This document shows, piece after piece, positions 1 through 11,910 of a stretch of DNA of 64,000 nt (the stretch's first letter is position 1; every line of letters begins with the position of its first letter). Origin of the DNA: Alnus glutinosa (Eukaryota > Streptophyta > Magnoliopsida > Fagales > Betulaceae). The notes below the pieces were generated by a model. That model searched no databases, was not told where the DNA came from, and was given only the letters and a program-made list of their open reading frames with translations. Both the position numbers and the translations under genes were made by a program. The stretch covers positions 20,258,501 to 20,322,500 of the forward strand of contig NC_084895.1 in assembly GCF_958979055.1 (NCBI RefSeq). Direction: 5' to 3'.

Positions 1-800
1 GGTAACCCACACAACCGATGCAAACGACGACAAGACCAGAAGTCGATAGTGGACCCATCTAAGAGGCACGTGTCTCTCAGAAGCCAGTGGAAAAGCGAAG
101 ATCTGGCATCAAAAAATAGAGGAAAGGATGAAGTCCGGCCATATGCTCCACCAGTAACACGAACGATAACAATAACTCTCTACCGGATGTCTCAAGATAA
201 ACCTTCTTGTCAGAGAATGAGAAGAAGAAAAAAAAAAAAAAACAAAGCAAAATAAACAAATTCCATAGTTTTAAAAGCTAAGAGAATCACATCCACCACC
301 AGATCTAACGAGGGGAAACAAAAGCTCTACAATCCTATTAGTTGGGAGAAATCTATCTCTACTGGAACAAGCTAGGGGGAACAAAAAAACCGCCAGGGAA
401 AACAAAAAAACCACCTTAACTCACGAAGAGTCAGAAGGAAAATCACCATCAAGAGGCATGAGGCCGCCCCCCTTCTAGTAAAACCCATACTCACAGGTAG
501 GCTTGGCAATTTGGGTTGTCGTGTCAACCCATTTAGTTAGTGTGTCAACCCATCGGGTTAGCGTGTCAACTCATTTAACTAATTTGGTAAAAAAATGTGT
601 AATTATCGCGTCATAAATATGTTATAAACGGGTTGATGGGTCATAAACGGGTCATAAACGTGTCATAAACGGGTTATAGCCTAAACCCAAACCCTATATA
701 TTCATGTCGTGTTCGTGTCAGATTCGCGAGTCGTGTCAAAATTGCCAAACCTACTCACAGGAGGGATCTCTAAGAAGAGAAGAAAAGGAGTAAAACCCTA
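1..800 (-). mobile_element. Possible LINE 5' leader (minus strand), running off the left edge
   Basis: Read on the minus strand this stretch is a G/T- and purine-tract-rich leader with repeated GTTTTTTTGTT-type tracts and a GCTAGGGGG motif. It resembles in style the start of the retroposon at 50142-51078. No coding domain is visible before the window edge, so the assignment rests on composition only. It carries the MITE at 497-751. Weak call; it could equally be an untranslated part of a host gene. Confidence 0.25.
497..751. mobile_element. MITE with 9-bp target duplication (MULE-like)
   Basis: The 255-bp element is bounded by inverted ends of the form GG(C/T)TTGGCAATTT and flanked by the direct repeat TACTCACAG at 488-496 and 752-760. 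A 9-bp duplication is typical of Mutator-like elements. The interior has short repeats of GTGTCAACCCAT and CGGGTCATAAA. No coding capacity. The boundaries are seen directly; the superfamily is inferred from the duplication length. Confidence 0.65.
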
Positions 801-1320
801 GCTTTTTGGCGTTTGTCGCTGAAAAAAATGTGCTCACTTTACTTAGAATATCTCCGGCAGCAATAGCCTCTTTGGCTATTCAAAAGCTCTACTTTCTATT
901 TTGCTTACTTTTTTCCTTTTCAACACAAACTCCTGCCGATCGATTATTTATTTTACTCTCTACATTTTTTTTAAAACAAAAAAAAAAAAAATTATTTGCC
1001 AGTCTCTTTTTATTCATTTCTTTTCACTTCATTTTTATTTATTTTTTTATTTTATTTTACACTTTACCCTTTTCCGCTGTTTGTCTTCCAACCTGAGAGA
1101 AAACAAGATAGATAAAAAAAAAAATTGCCCATATAGATGTACAACTATTATTACTGTTGAATATGCTATTATTATTAGAGCATTCACAGAAGTTTCAAAA
1201 TCATTTTTTCTAAATATAAGGAACAAAATCACCTTTCTTTTTCCTTAAATAAAAATACTCGACAAATAACTCTTCTTTATCTTTTTTTATAACATTTAAA
1301 TATTATTTTTTCTTTTTTCT
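762..1320. other. A/T-rich intergenic stretch with a MITE-like segment
   Basis: No credible gene. Poly-A and poly-T runs dominate. From about 1177 the sequence TTAGAGCATTCACAGAAG starts a segment resembling the common plant MITE ends beginning with AGAGCA; similar starts occur at 59868 and 60081. No second end was found here. Confidence 0.3.
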
Positions 1321-1356
1321 TTTGTCTTTTTTTCGTTTCTTTTCTTTTCTCTTTCA

Positions 1357-1760
1357 TTGTCTCCGTCTCCGATCCCCTCCTCTCACCCACTCTCATCCCG
1401 AACCAACCCAGACCACTCCGCCGGATCCGACTCCGACTCCAAGCTCCCGTTCACCACCGAGCTTCGAGTACTGGGACGAGGAGGAGTTCAAGGGCCTACC
1501 GGTTCTAGAGCAAACGCGCCCCGAGACCCCGATAATTACTGAGAATGCCACCCCGTCCGATCCGAAATCGAAGCCCTCGCCGTCCCCGAAATTGAAGCTG
1601 GGTCCAAAGTCCTTCACTGTGGAGTCGTGTGCGGGACCTTTTTGATCGAGCGGAATTTCAGTCTACTCGGAGTCGGCGAAGGCGAGGACTCGTCGTTGCT
1701 ACTGAAGGAGCTGAGGGGCAGACAGCGTTCAAGTTCTGAGCGGCGGAGATGGATGGACGG
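1357..1760 (+). pseudogene. Broken fragment of a CCDC47-like DUF1682 gene
   Basis: The translated pieces match from memory the N-terminal part of plant DUF1682 proteins (At5g49945 type, the plant relative of the ER membrane protein CCDC47): a Ser/Asp/Pro-rich stretch, the block FEYWDEEEFKGLP (about 1464-1502), then FSLLGVGEGEDSSLLLKE (about 1656-1710) followed by EGQTAFKF. These blocks lie in different frames and are closer together than in the intact protein, so parts are deleted. A stop follows FKF. Adjacent blocks that belong to different exons in intact genes appear fused, which suggests a processed copy. No transmembrane or C-terminal part remains. Identification is good; the processed origin is inference. 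Confidence 0.6.
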
Positions 1761-2036
1761 CAGGGAGTCATGGGGCGAAGATGACGTGGATGAGTCGGGG
1801 GCGTTGAGGAAGATGGTAGTCGGACGTGGTAGTTCGGTGGTTGTGAGATTCTTGGTCATGCGTGTTGTTGTTGCTTTTCGTTTCAGGAAGATGTTTCACC
1901 TCCATTATTATTGTCGAATTTATACCGACTAAATCGAATTGGGGGTGACTTTATGTCGGTTTAAGTCCTTTAATATTCAAGATAAATATATTGATTAAAC
2001 TCAATTCATTTATTAAATAAATCCTCTAAGAGTTAT

Positions 2037-2700
2037 TCATGAATAAGATTTATTGACGTTCAAATTGACAATGAGAACAAATAGTTTTATATTTTTCATA
2101 ACCGTCTTCTTTGCACATTTTTGCATGCGGTGAAACACGTGAGTGAGTCCTCCTCCCTCGTAAGGAAGATGAAAGAAAGAGAAGAGATTGTTGTACAATG
2201 GCAGATATTGAAGAATTTTGGAGAGAAAGGTTTTTGTCAACTTGATTAAAAACCGTAGCATGCTTCTTATTTATACTGATATACAAGGTGTAGATACAAG
2301 GTAAGAATAATAAGAAAATATGTGCCTAGTCTATAAGGATACAAATCAATTACAATCAATTACAAGAAAGGAAAGAATCAGACATAGAAGGAATAATCAT
2401 GCATAAGTCAAGTCTTGGACTGCACGTGTAGTTGTGTAAGGAAGTCCTTGAGCAACATACAAAGATCTTGGACAGTGCGCATGGTGAGGAAGGAAAGTTT
2501 CTGTGAATAGTTGGAATATTGCTGCATATCTTCAATATTCCTTGCTGAATTGGGAGCCTTGATTGTAGGGACACATGCTGGAGTAGGATTTGTGATTGCA
2601 GTAGATTTCGGATGCTTGTGTGTCACGGTATATACGCCGTAATCATGCCTGGATCCGATACTGATATGGGTGAATTGGCAGCTGCTCATGAGGCTGGCAA
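2037..2700 (-). mobile_element. LTR-retrotransposon-like remnant
   Basis: On the minus strand a short frame ending at 2408 is followed by a region resembling a plant LTR: a repeated TTGTAATTGATT motif, a TATA-like TATAAATAAG around 2265-2275, then a C/T-rich leader. No second LTR, primer site or pol domain was found nearby, so this is at most an isolated fossil fragment. Confidence 0.25.
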
Positions 2701-2746
2701 GGTGGAGGAAGCAGTTACTGAATCAGCTGTTACGGTGGAGGCAGGA

Positions 2747-2955
2747 TGTACGTACACTAACAGATATAAGTATTGTCCAACTTTGCTTACGTGACAGTTT
2801 ATTTTTATTATTTTTTCAAGAAAATTAAATGATCTAACATTTTTCCTACAATGATTCCATCGTTTTTTCAAAAAAGAAAAAATGAAAAAAAAAAAAAAAA
2901 CAAACTGCCACATAGGCAAAGTTGGACGGGAGTTGTGTCTACGATTGTACATACA
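2747..2955. mobile_element. Foldback MITE, about 209 bp
   Basis: Two inverted arms of about 50 bp face each other. The inner part GTCCAACTTTGC is identical in both arms (about 2776-2787 and 2916-2927) and is followed by near-identical CTA/TTA-GTG-CAG sequence. The outer ends read TGTACGTACA and, inverted, TGTATGTACA. The centre is an A/T-rich loop. No coding sequence. The target duplication is not clear, so the superfamily is open. Confidence 0.6.
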
Positions 2956-3649
2956 ATAATCATTTTTCAAGGAGGAAATTGTACCTTTTTCTTCGGGTGT
3001 CGCATTTCTTGCTATTAAAAAATACAAAAAAAAAAAAGAAGGGGAAAAAGAAAAATTCCTGCCTATCTTTGATATGCATACATCAAGCACATGTGATTCG
3101 GAGAGATGACCATTAAATGTGAAATATGGACATACATCTGCTTAGCCATGGAGCTCTCACAATTTAATGTAACCCTATTGAGATTTCTACTAATTAAGCT
3201 AATAATTTAGAGATTTTTTTTCCAAGCTAGGGATATTTTGAACCACTCATTTTGGGAAATCATAATGTATTTTACGTGAGAGACCTAACAGTCAAATGTT
3301 TTTCTAGGTTGTTTGTTAATGTTTTTTTTTTTAAAAAAAAAATAAAAAGAAAAAGAAAAGAAAACTATCTCATAATACTCGGTGTCAACCGGCTCTCATT
3401 ATTCCCTTTGCTGAAGTCATTTGTGTGGGACCTCTCGTAAAAGACCACACCAACTATTAGTACTCTTTACCAATTAAATATTTATTAATCCGGTGGGAAA
3501 GACTCCCCACCCTCTTTGTCCTTTCCTGTTGTATCTCAAAGAAAAAAAAGAAAATCATTAACCCAAAGAAGTTAAATCTCATTGAGAAAATATTTTTCGT
3601 ACGTAACTAAATATTTGTAATGCAGTATTGAGAAAAAAACTTCATTTTC

Positions 3650-3684
<35 letters not shown>

Positions 3685-4094
3685 TGTGTTTTGATTGCTT
3701 TTAGAGTAAAAATGTCAAAGAAATACTTATTGAGGTTTTCACCGATTAAGCAGATTCATTTTTGTTTTGCACAGTTTTTTATGTATTAAAAGTACTTTTT
3801 AAGCTTCTTAGCACAATCCCAATCAAACTTTAAGTATGAGAGTGGCACAATTTTGAAAGGTTTAAAATTTTTGGTTCACATATTTGTGTGGACTACTAGA
3901 CCAAATTAAATGTGAATGGTCCTATGAAAGAAACAGTGTTGTCTTCATCAAGCATGCAGTGTTTTTATCTCATGAAAAGATCAATCAAAATTAATATGAG
4001 ATGCAAACAAAATAAAGGTTGTTGGGACTGAAATAACACTACCCTAAGCATTTCTCCACGAGTGATTAGAGCTCATTTCTCCATGATTTTCTTT
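2956..4094. other. Intergenic, no gene seen
   Basis: Low-complexity A/T sequence with poly-T (about 3653-3680) and purine tracts. The open frames here are short and their composition is that of homopolymer runs. I see no domain, RNA gene or clear repeat. Confidence 0.5.
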
Positions 4095-4310
4095 TTTAGA
4101 TGATCCAGTAATTAAGCTTTATTAAAGGAAGAACAAAAGATTACAAATAGAATTAACACAAATAAGCTTGCACAACCCCCCAACCGGAGGGAAAATAACA
4201 AAGTAGAGGAACAAGCATAAGAGATTAAGAGATCAAATAAGAGAAACCCCATCACCTAACCAACCATTTATTAGAGAGAGAATTATAAACCCGGGATAAA
4301 GAATTAGCCC
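4095..4310 (-). mobile_element. Probable 3' end of a LINE
   Basis: Read on the minus strand the segment has the feel of a plant LINE tail: a TCCCTCCGGTTGGGGGG motif, then a run ending in CCTTTAATAAAGCTTAATT. No reverse transcriptase sequence is attached, so it would be a severely 5'-truncated copy. It may also be the 3' untranslated part of a lost gene. Confidence 0.3.
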
Positions 4311-5400
4311 TTTCCCTGAAGCACATAATATAGGATTTGTCTTTCAAGTTTTCTATAAGAAAGAGAGAGATCGAGTTGATTTAAATGATCTACATCGTTG
4401 AAAAAACTAAAAAAAATGTGGTCTTTTTTTTTTTTTTTTTTTTTAATTATTATTATTATTTTTTTAAGTAATGTATATTTCAAAAAGCACAGAGAGGTGC
4501 AATACACAGTACGCAGGATGTATACGTGAAATCTCTAATTTAAAGAAAAAAGAGAACACACCTATCTAGAAATTCAGAATAAGAACACTTAGATTTAGAC
4601 TATAGTTTCTCTCTCCACATAAAAAATGTGTTTTTTTTTTACCCATGATCGTATTAAAATGGTGCCACGTGATCGACCACTCTTTTACTGCTATTTTACT
4701 CAGTTCTCTCTTGCTCGTGGGACTATTTTAGAAAGCATCTATTCACCCCTTACCTCTAGGTATTGTTTGGGGTTGTTGGGCTAATTTCACCTTTAAACAA
4801 CATTGGAAAAAGTACACATATCCCACTTAAACTACAATCTCATTTTCAATGTCCACCTCCTACACTGCTGAATCTAGCTCTAAGGGATTGAGAGATTGAC
4901 ACAATTGGTAGTTTGAAAGAGACAGATAAACAATGAAATTGTAGTTTGAAGGATATATATGCACTCTTCCCAATAACATTCAATAACGTTTAGTGCCTTC
5001 ATGTATAGTCCGCAATAATTGATGCTTGCATAAATTTCCAATATATAACATAAATAATTGCAAAGGGACATGCCTAATAGACTTTTTATAAACACAACTC
5101 ATAAAACAATCCTAGCCTTATCAGCAAGTCATAAGTAGATTAGCCTTAACCTGGCATACCTTTAAATTTTTGAATGAAACATGAAATAAGGAACTAATGA
5201 GAAAACCACAGGACCAATTTGGTGAAAGTCCAAACTACAAGAACACCTCCAAAAAAAAAACAATAAATAATGTAATTTAAATCCAATGAAACACTTTTGA
5301 AGTCCATGAACAGAGTACAAAGCCCAAGAACAGAGGAAGCCCAATACACGTGAAAGAGCAAAAGCGCAGCCCATATGAAGAAAGAACAATATAATCAGAG
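4311..5400. other. Intergenic, no gene seen; upstream of the small-protein exon
   Basis: Contains a long poly-T at about 4424-4443 and otherwise unremarkable A/T-rich sequence. The last 100 bases lie just upstream of the exon at 5479 and may hold its promoter and 5' untranslated region, but I cannot point to a clear TATA box. Confidence 0.4.
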
Positions 5401-5478
5401 CGGTTGGAAAAAGCAAGAAGAGCTGGCCTACTAAGCTCGACACTGGCGACCGAGAGAGGCGGATTACGATCCCTCAGG

Positions 5479-5694
5479 ATGGAGGAGGAGAAGGAGAGCG
5501 GTAGAACCTTCAGCCACTGGTGGTGGGCTCTGGCGAGCGTCGCCCAATTGGGTTGGGGCGTGTCATCGGTCAGAAGAGGCTGCGCCGGGGAATCACGCCT
5601 CATGCCCTTGAAAGCCTTCGCAGTTGCCTCCCTCTTCGTCGGCGCCGCCGCCTCTGCCTCCGTCTCCGCCCTACATGCCTCCGGCATCTACAAG
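5479..5694 (+). CDS. First exon of a small conserved plant protein (HWWW protein); later exons not found
   Basis: The exon codes 72 residues starting MEEEKESGRTFSHWWWALAS, with a middle part GWGVSSVRRGCAGESRLMPL and a hydrophobic Ala-rich stretch AVASLFVGAAASASVSAL that could be one membrane segment. I recognise the pattern as a small, widely conserved plant protein of unknown function, usually about 100 residues. The exon ends in phase 0 at AAG followed by GTCCGC, a good donor, and then a C/T-rich intron start. The expected short second exon (typically beginning V-E-D-L) was not found downstream. Instead two LINEs follow at 5745 and 9104. Either the intron is very long and leaves this region, or the gene was destroyed by insertion. 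The start was chosen because MEEEKE is the family N-terminus. Confidence 0.6.
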
Positions 5695-5744
5695 GTCCGC
5701 TTCTCTCTCTTCCTCTCTCTCTCTCTCTAGAAAATGGAAACATT

Positions 5745-7860
5745 TTTGGTGTTTTCAAGTAGAAACTCAGGGGTGCCTCAGTGACTTTAACACAAAAAAA
5801 CAACCACATTAAAACAGAACATAGAAGCCAACAAACTAGAAGACTAAGGAAAAATTCTGTGAAGATTCCACAAAGCCGCAAGCTGCAAAATCATTGAGGT
5901 CTTCTTATAAGGACCTTTAGCCATAATACGAGCCCAAATCTCCCATTTGATCTTTGCTAGAATCATCTCTTCCGAACTCAAAACATTCCCATGTAGGATA
6001 TCATTTCTGTGTTTTCACAGATTATATATAGTAGCACCAAGGCTTAGAATACACAATCTGCTCTTTAGACAGTCAATTCTCAGCTCAAGCACACACCAAT
6101 TTTCAACATCCTCCCAAGACTTCTTCGGTTCTGTTACCAAACAAAGACCGAGAAGCTCCTTCCAAATTCGATAGCTGAAACCACAATCAAAGAAGAGATG
6201 TTCTCTGGACTCCATCCTGCTACGACAAAAAGGACAAAGGCAGTCCCCCATATATCCCCAACCACACATTCTGCTCTTAGTAATCATAGCATCCCTAAAA
6301 GCAAGCCATAACAGGAAAGCATGCTTTGGGATTGCTACTTAATGCCAAACAACCTTCCACTAGTTTACTCGAGACTCCTTCTTCCTAATTGCATCCCAAG
6401 TTTCAGAGCATACATACTTCTCCATTTTGCAGTTCCAAACAGGCAGGTCATACTCACCAATATCCACTCCGGGAGTTTGCTGTGCAATTCAACTATCTTA
6501 TCTGATCTTGCAGCAGGCCAGTACCGATCACCATTACGAATGATGGTAGACAATTTTGCATTAACTGAACTTCCAGCATCATAGACAGCACGATGACCAT
6601 AATTATCTAAAAGTCATCCATCCGGATGCCACACATCCAACCAAAGGAAAATCTTACTTCCATCTCCCACCTTGAACCTTAAGAACTTTTTAGCAAGGCT
6701 TCTAAGTTTAAGGAGTTGCTTCCAGTTCCAAGAGCATGATTGAGGAATTGGGATTTGACAAAAGCTCATCCCCTCAACCAATTCTCTTGCACCCAAGCCA
6801 CCCGCAAAGAACTAGATTCGGCAAAGAGATTCCAAATTTGCCTAAGCATAGCTGCTTTATTCCAAGCTCCTATCCTCTTGAGCCTCAAGCCACCTTCTTT
6901 CCTTGGAACACAAATTTTCTCCCAAGAGACCTTTGCCTTAGCTTTTTCATCTTTCCCACACCACAGAAACCGATTAAGTTTCTGCTCTAAAAGATTAATA
7001 ACAACTTTAGGAAGAATTAAGATGCTGGACCAAAAAACCTGAAGGCTGAATAAAACCGAAGAGATAAGCTGTAACCTGCCAGCAAAGGACAGGTGTTTGG
7101 AATACCAAGAATCAATTCGGGATGTAAATTTGGCCACCAACCCCTCACAGTCTGCAGCAGTAAGTCTAGTTGTGATTAAGGGAACTCCCAAGTATCTAAC
7201 TGGCAGCTTACCTTCTGTCATCTGCATCAAAACCAGTAACTCCTGCTTAATATCATCTGAGAGACCAGAACAAAAACAGAACTCTTAAGAGGGTTAACCT
7301 TCAACCCTGAGAGCTCCTCAAACTCCTTCAAGACATCTAAGATAATCCTAATGGAATATGAATTAGCAGCAGAGAAGATCATCTGCAAAACACAGATGAG
7401 TGAGTCCTAAGGCTTGGCATCTAGGATGAAAACCAAACCTAGGAATACTGCCAACCGCATCAGCCAACAACAAAGAAAGCACCTTCATAGCCATAACAAA
7501 CAGGTAAGGAGATATGGGATCTCCTTACCTAAGACCCTTCCTGCCTGAGAAGTAACCCACTAAAGAGCCATTGAGAGCAATGGTGAACCGGGGGCTAGTT
7601 AGGCAAACCTTAATCTAATTAACAAATCTCTGAGGGGCACCAAAACACTTCAAGCAATGCACAATGAAATCCCAACTCACCGAATCATAGGCCTTCATTA
7701 GGTCTATCTTAAGGGTACATCTTGGTTTCCCATTGTTCTTATGATAGTCACTAACTATCTCTTGAGCAAGAAGTATGTTTTCAGCAATACTTCTTCCAGG
7801 TATTGCTGCCCGTGTGCTTTGAAATTCTACCTTTGGACAGGACATGTCTTGAACAATCTT
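5745..7860 (-). mobile_element. Decayed, 5'-truncated LINE (L1-type)
   Basis: Minus-strand pieces in element order: reverse transcriptase start with IPGRSIAENILLAQEI (about 7765-7812), KIDLMKAYDSVSWDF (about 7664-7710), the active-site box FADD (about 7380-7395), LPVRYLGVPL, the thumb-like block GRLQLISSVLFSLQVFWSS, WEKICVPRKEGGLRLKR, then a zinc-ribbon region (zf-RVT) with DGSKIFLWLDVWHPDG and CPFC...HLFFDC (about 6184-6240), and a tail. The pieces are in several frames with stops between. The endonuclease and ORF1 are absent, so the copy is truncated at its 5' end near 7860. It sits directly behind the exon at 5479-5694, probably within what was its first intron. Confidence 0.8.
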
Positions 7861-9103
7861 CTATGAGTGCCCGCTCAAAATTTATGTCATGGAAACCTAA
7901 CCTGAGAGCGAAAACTAGATGGGTTTATGTTGTCTGTGTCATTTCTTTTTAATTTGAGTGTGTTGATCATCAAGCAATTTGAAAGAAAAAGAACCATTAT
8001 TTAGATGTATTGATGTCATCTTCATCTCAAAAGGGTTGGCAAGTGCACCCTGGTGGTATGGTGTCATTGTTATGATGGGCATTGAACAAAGAAGATGTTT
8101 TTGCCACATATAATGTGGAAAAAGAATCCGTTGTCTGGGGTCTACCTATTGTTTGAACTAGAAATTGTTAATCACTAGCTGGTGATGATGATAACATGAA
8201 TGATCTATCGGTTATGTTGTTGAATTTGTTATGAGGTTAAATCTACTTGTTTGGAGTTGAGTAGGGTCCTTTCCCCACAATGTTATTTTTGCCATTTAAG
8301 AGTGATTTGATGTCGGGTGCCTTGAGGACATTAGAGCACTAGAAGTTTTTCAAACACACGTGAGATACACTTTGCCTTGATTTGCTCCAAATTCTGGTCC
8401 TCTTAACTGTAGTTTTGCCCTCTAGGCTCTAGATACAAACTGTGCCGTACATCATTGGTGAAACATTGCCTAGAAGGGATAATGTTCCCATTGTTTGTTG
8501 GGTTCATTGCTTTGATTTTCTTACTTTTGGTAGAAATTAGAAATGAGCTTTTAAATTGCTTGTCTTCTTTTTGCTCTTCTCCTTCCTCCTTCCTCCTTCC
8601 GGCCTCCCTGCTGTTACAGTCAAGTAACTATACCTCCTTTTGTTACCCCCCAAAGTGTACTCTTTTAGTCCTACTCTCAACCCTCTAACCTACCACCTCA
8701 ATCGTAATTTTTTTTTATTCTGTACTAAGCTGCTTCTTTTTTTAAAAAATTAAAAAAATTGGCAACAATTTATAAGCTTTGGTACTCAGAAAGTACTCTG
8801 GACCCTTTTTCATTTTTAAAACATTGTGTATCTTTCCCACTTCATTATCACTAATTTTACAGGGTTTTGGGAACTTTGCCACTCATTATTTGACTGTTTG
8901 AAATGGATAATAGTTTTCATTTCTAGATGTTTGAAGATTTTATTGCTAATCACTAAAAAAAAGTGTAAAAATGTACAAAAGAAAAAAGATTAACAATAAA
9001 AATTAGCTTATTGGTGAACATGAAAGTAAATTTTTTCTGATAAGTAAGTGAACATGAAAGTAAATAACATTGATTTTTGGTACTTGTTGCTAATGAATAT
9101 CTT
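7861..9103. other. Sequence between two LINEs, no gene recognised
   Basis: No coding domain found on either strand. It may be leftover intron of the gene at 5479. I looked for its missing second exon here and did not see it. Confidence 0.4.
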
Positions 9104-11310
9104 GATAGGCGAATAAGATCAAGGAACCTGGTGTGCAATTTAATTTGGACCTAGAAAAGGCCTATGATCATGTTAATTGGGATTTCCTGTTGGATCCATT
9201 GAGAAGATGTGGGAAAAATGGAAAGATTGGACAGCTCATTATCTTTCTATGTTGCATTTCTCGATGCTGATTAATGGATATTCTTCCTGATTCTTTAATA
9301 GCTCTCGTGGCCTTAGACAAGGAGACCCTTTATCTCCTCTGATGTTTATAGTTGTCATGGAGGCTTTGAGTAGAATGTTGTCTGCCTTAGTGAATGGGGA
9401 CTCTTATCAGGTTTTTCGAAGGGGTCGAGGAATACTGATTAGCTCCTAGTGTCTTATCTCCATCATCTGCATTCTCTCTTCTTATGTTTGGAAGCTGTCT
9501 CGAGATTGAAGAGTAACTTATCTAAATCAAGGTTAGTCCTTATTGGCGTGGTGGATGATGTTGGAGTTTTGACTTGTATCCTTGGTTATTGGTGTGTCTA
9601 TGAAGTATTTGAGTCTTCCTTTGGGGTCTTGTATAAAGCTAAGTCAATATGAGATGTCATTGTTCAAAAAATAGAAGGTCGGTTGGCTAGTTGGAAGAGG
9701 CTTTATTTGTCGAAGGGTAGTAGCTCGACATTGATTGAAAGCACCCTTTCCAATTTGCTCAATTATTATCTATTCCCTTTTGCCATTCCCGTAGGAATTT
9801 CTAACCGGATTGAGAAACTTCAGAGAGATTTTCTGTGGGGTGGAGTTGTTGATGACTTCAAATTCCATCTACTCAGTTGGTCTAAGATTTGTTCTTCATT
9901 TTGCTTTGGTGGATTGAGGGTTAGAAATTTAATTCGGCTTAATTGACCTCTCCTGGGGAAGTGGTTATCTTGTAGTTGGAAGAGGCTTTATCTGTCGAAG
10001 GGTGGTAGTTCGACATTGATTGAAAGAACTCTTTCCAATTTGCTCAATTATTATCTATTCCTTTTTGCCATTCCCGTAGGACTTGCTAACCGGATTAAGA
10101 AACTTTAGAGATATTCTCTATGGGGTGGAGTTGGTGACGAGTTCAAATTCCATCTAGTCAATTGTTCTAAGATTTCTTCTTCAATTTGCTCTGGTGATTG
10201 AGGGTTAGAAATTTAATTCGGCTTAATTGAGCTTTCCTTGAGAAGTGGTTTTGTCGTTTTGCCATAGAAATAGAGGTTTTGTGGTGATCGGTAGTGGAAA
10301 CCAAATATGATAATAGGAGGGGAGGATGGTTCTCTAAGGAGGTTGTTGGTCCTTTCGAGGTGGGGGTGTGGAAAAACATTCAGAGGGGGTGAGAGTTGTT
10401 TTATAGATTTGTCAGATAATAGGTAGGAGGCAAATCTAAGATACGTTTTGGCATGATTTGTTGTGTGGTGATCATCCCATGAAGGCTTCTTTTTCAGAAT
10501 TGTTTAGTATTGCCCGCTATAGCTTTGGTGATGGATCATGTGCAATTCTTTATCGGCAATCTGTAGTGGAATATTTCTTTTACCAGACCAATGCATGATT
10601 GGTTGATGGACTTGGTCACTTTGTTCTTTGATCTTTTGTATTCTCTCAGGTTGAGACAAGGTGGCAAGGATAACATGTGTTGAATCACTTCCAAACGGTT
10701 GAAGTTCGAGGTTAGATCTTTCTATTATTCATTTTGTATTCCTGTTGGCTCTCAATTTCCTTGGAAGAGCATTTGGAGAATTAGGACTCCTTTGAGAATT
10801 GTGTTCTTTGTGTAGACAACAGTGTTAGGGAAGATTTTAACTTCAGATAACTCAAGAAAAAGACACGTTATAGTGGTGGATTGGTTTTGCATGTGCAAGA
10901 GGAGTGGGGAGACTATAGGTCACCATTCTTCTCTACCGTGAAGTGGCTAGAGAATTGAGTTTCGATGTTCCATGTTTTTGGTGTAAAGTGGGTCATGCCT
11001 AAAAGGGTGGTGAACTTGTTGGCTAGTTGGAGAGGTTAATGGGGAAGTCGGTGCATTTTAAAAGCGTGAAGGATGGCGCTTCTATGCTTATTGTGGTGCG
11101 GGCAGTTTCGAAGATTGTGAAAATCAGTGTTAGAGTTTAAAGTTGTTATGTTCAAATCTTTTTATACTTGGACGGCAGTATACAGTAGTCCTCACTTCTC
11201 TAGTTTTACGGAATTGCTGAGCTTGTGTTCTTTTTTTACTACTTAATTAGGGGTCTCTTTTGTAGACTTAATGTGTATTTAGGTTGCGCCCCTCTACGAT
11301 TATAATGTAG
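9104..11310 (+). mobile_element. Decayed LINE with an internal tandem duplication
   Basis: Plus-strand pieces: [16 protein letters not shown] (about 9148-9195), [12 protein letters not shown] (about 9315-9350), a block WKRLYLSKGSSSTLIESTLS ... RDFLWGGV (about 9690-9850), then a zf-RVT-like part with WRIRTPLRIVFF near 10770-10810 and a tail ending near 11310 in sequence typical of L1-type 3' ends. Multiple frames and stops. The endonuclease and early reverse transcriptase are missing. The block at 9688-9972 is repeated at 9973-10257 (285-bp period). It is a different copy from the minus-strand LINE at 5745-7860, in opposite orientation. Confidence 0.75.
9688..10257 (+). repeat. 285-bp tandem duplication inside the LINE
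   Basis: Two adjacent copies start with TAGTTGGAAGAGGCTTTAT and run through GGAGTTG to AATTCGGCTTAATTGA. They differ at scattered positions, so the duplication is not recent. Confidence 0.85.
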
Positions 11311-11854
11311 TATGTTTTTTTACCGTTTGTCCCCAAGGAGATAATTGTTTCTATGACTATGTATAACCTTTCTACATATCAAAGTAAACGTAGCTATCCA
11401 CTCACAAAAGAAGAAGTAGACATTGTTATCCTTTTGAAATAGCTTTCGAACCCTTGATAATGCAAACATTGGTTGCATATCTTGTATAGGTGGAAGACCT
11501 CCTGGAAGTGGGTGCAAATATAAGAAGTGGACTTGGGATTCGTGCAAGGACACGAAAAGAATGAGTATATTTTTTTTCATATGCATAAATTGGAAGATCA
11601 TTGTTATTTTGTAGGCTCTGAAATTGAATTTACGGGAATGATTTTGGCTTTCTTTCTTTGAATGTCATTATGAATATTCTTTATGAAAACAAATCCAATT
11701 TTAGAGATAAAGCAGGTATCATGCATGTGTAAAAACACATCCATGCTTACTCTTTTCTATTTCTTTGCTTGGAGAAACTAGTAGAATATTTTTTGTATTA
11801 TTATGAACTGTGTTTGCTTCTCTCTGACCAGATTAAGTATCCTTGCTCCCGTCC

Positions 11855-11910
<56 letters not shown>

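Noticed and set aside
5277-5881. Minus-strand frames over the exon at 5479
   Set aside because: They are antisense shadows; the plus frame matches a known plant protein pattern and has a splice donor.
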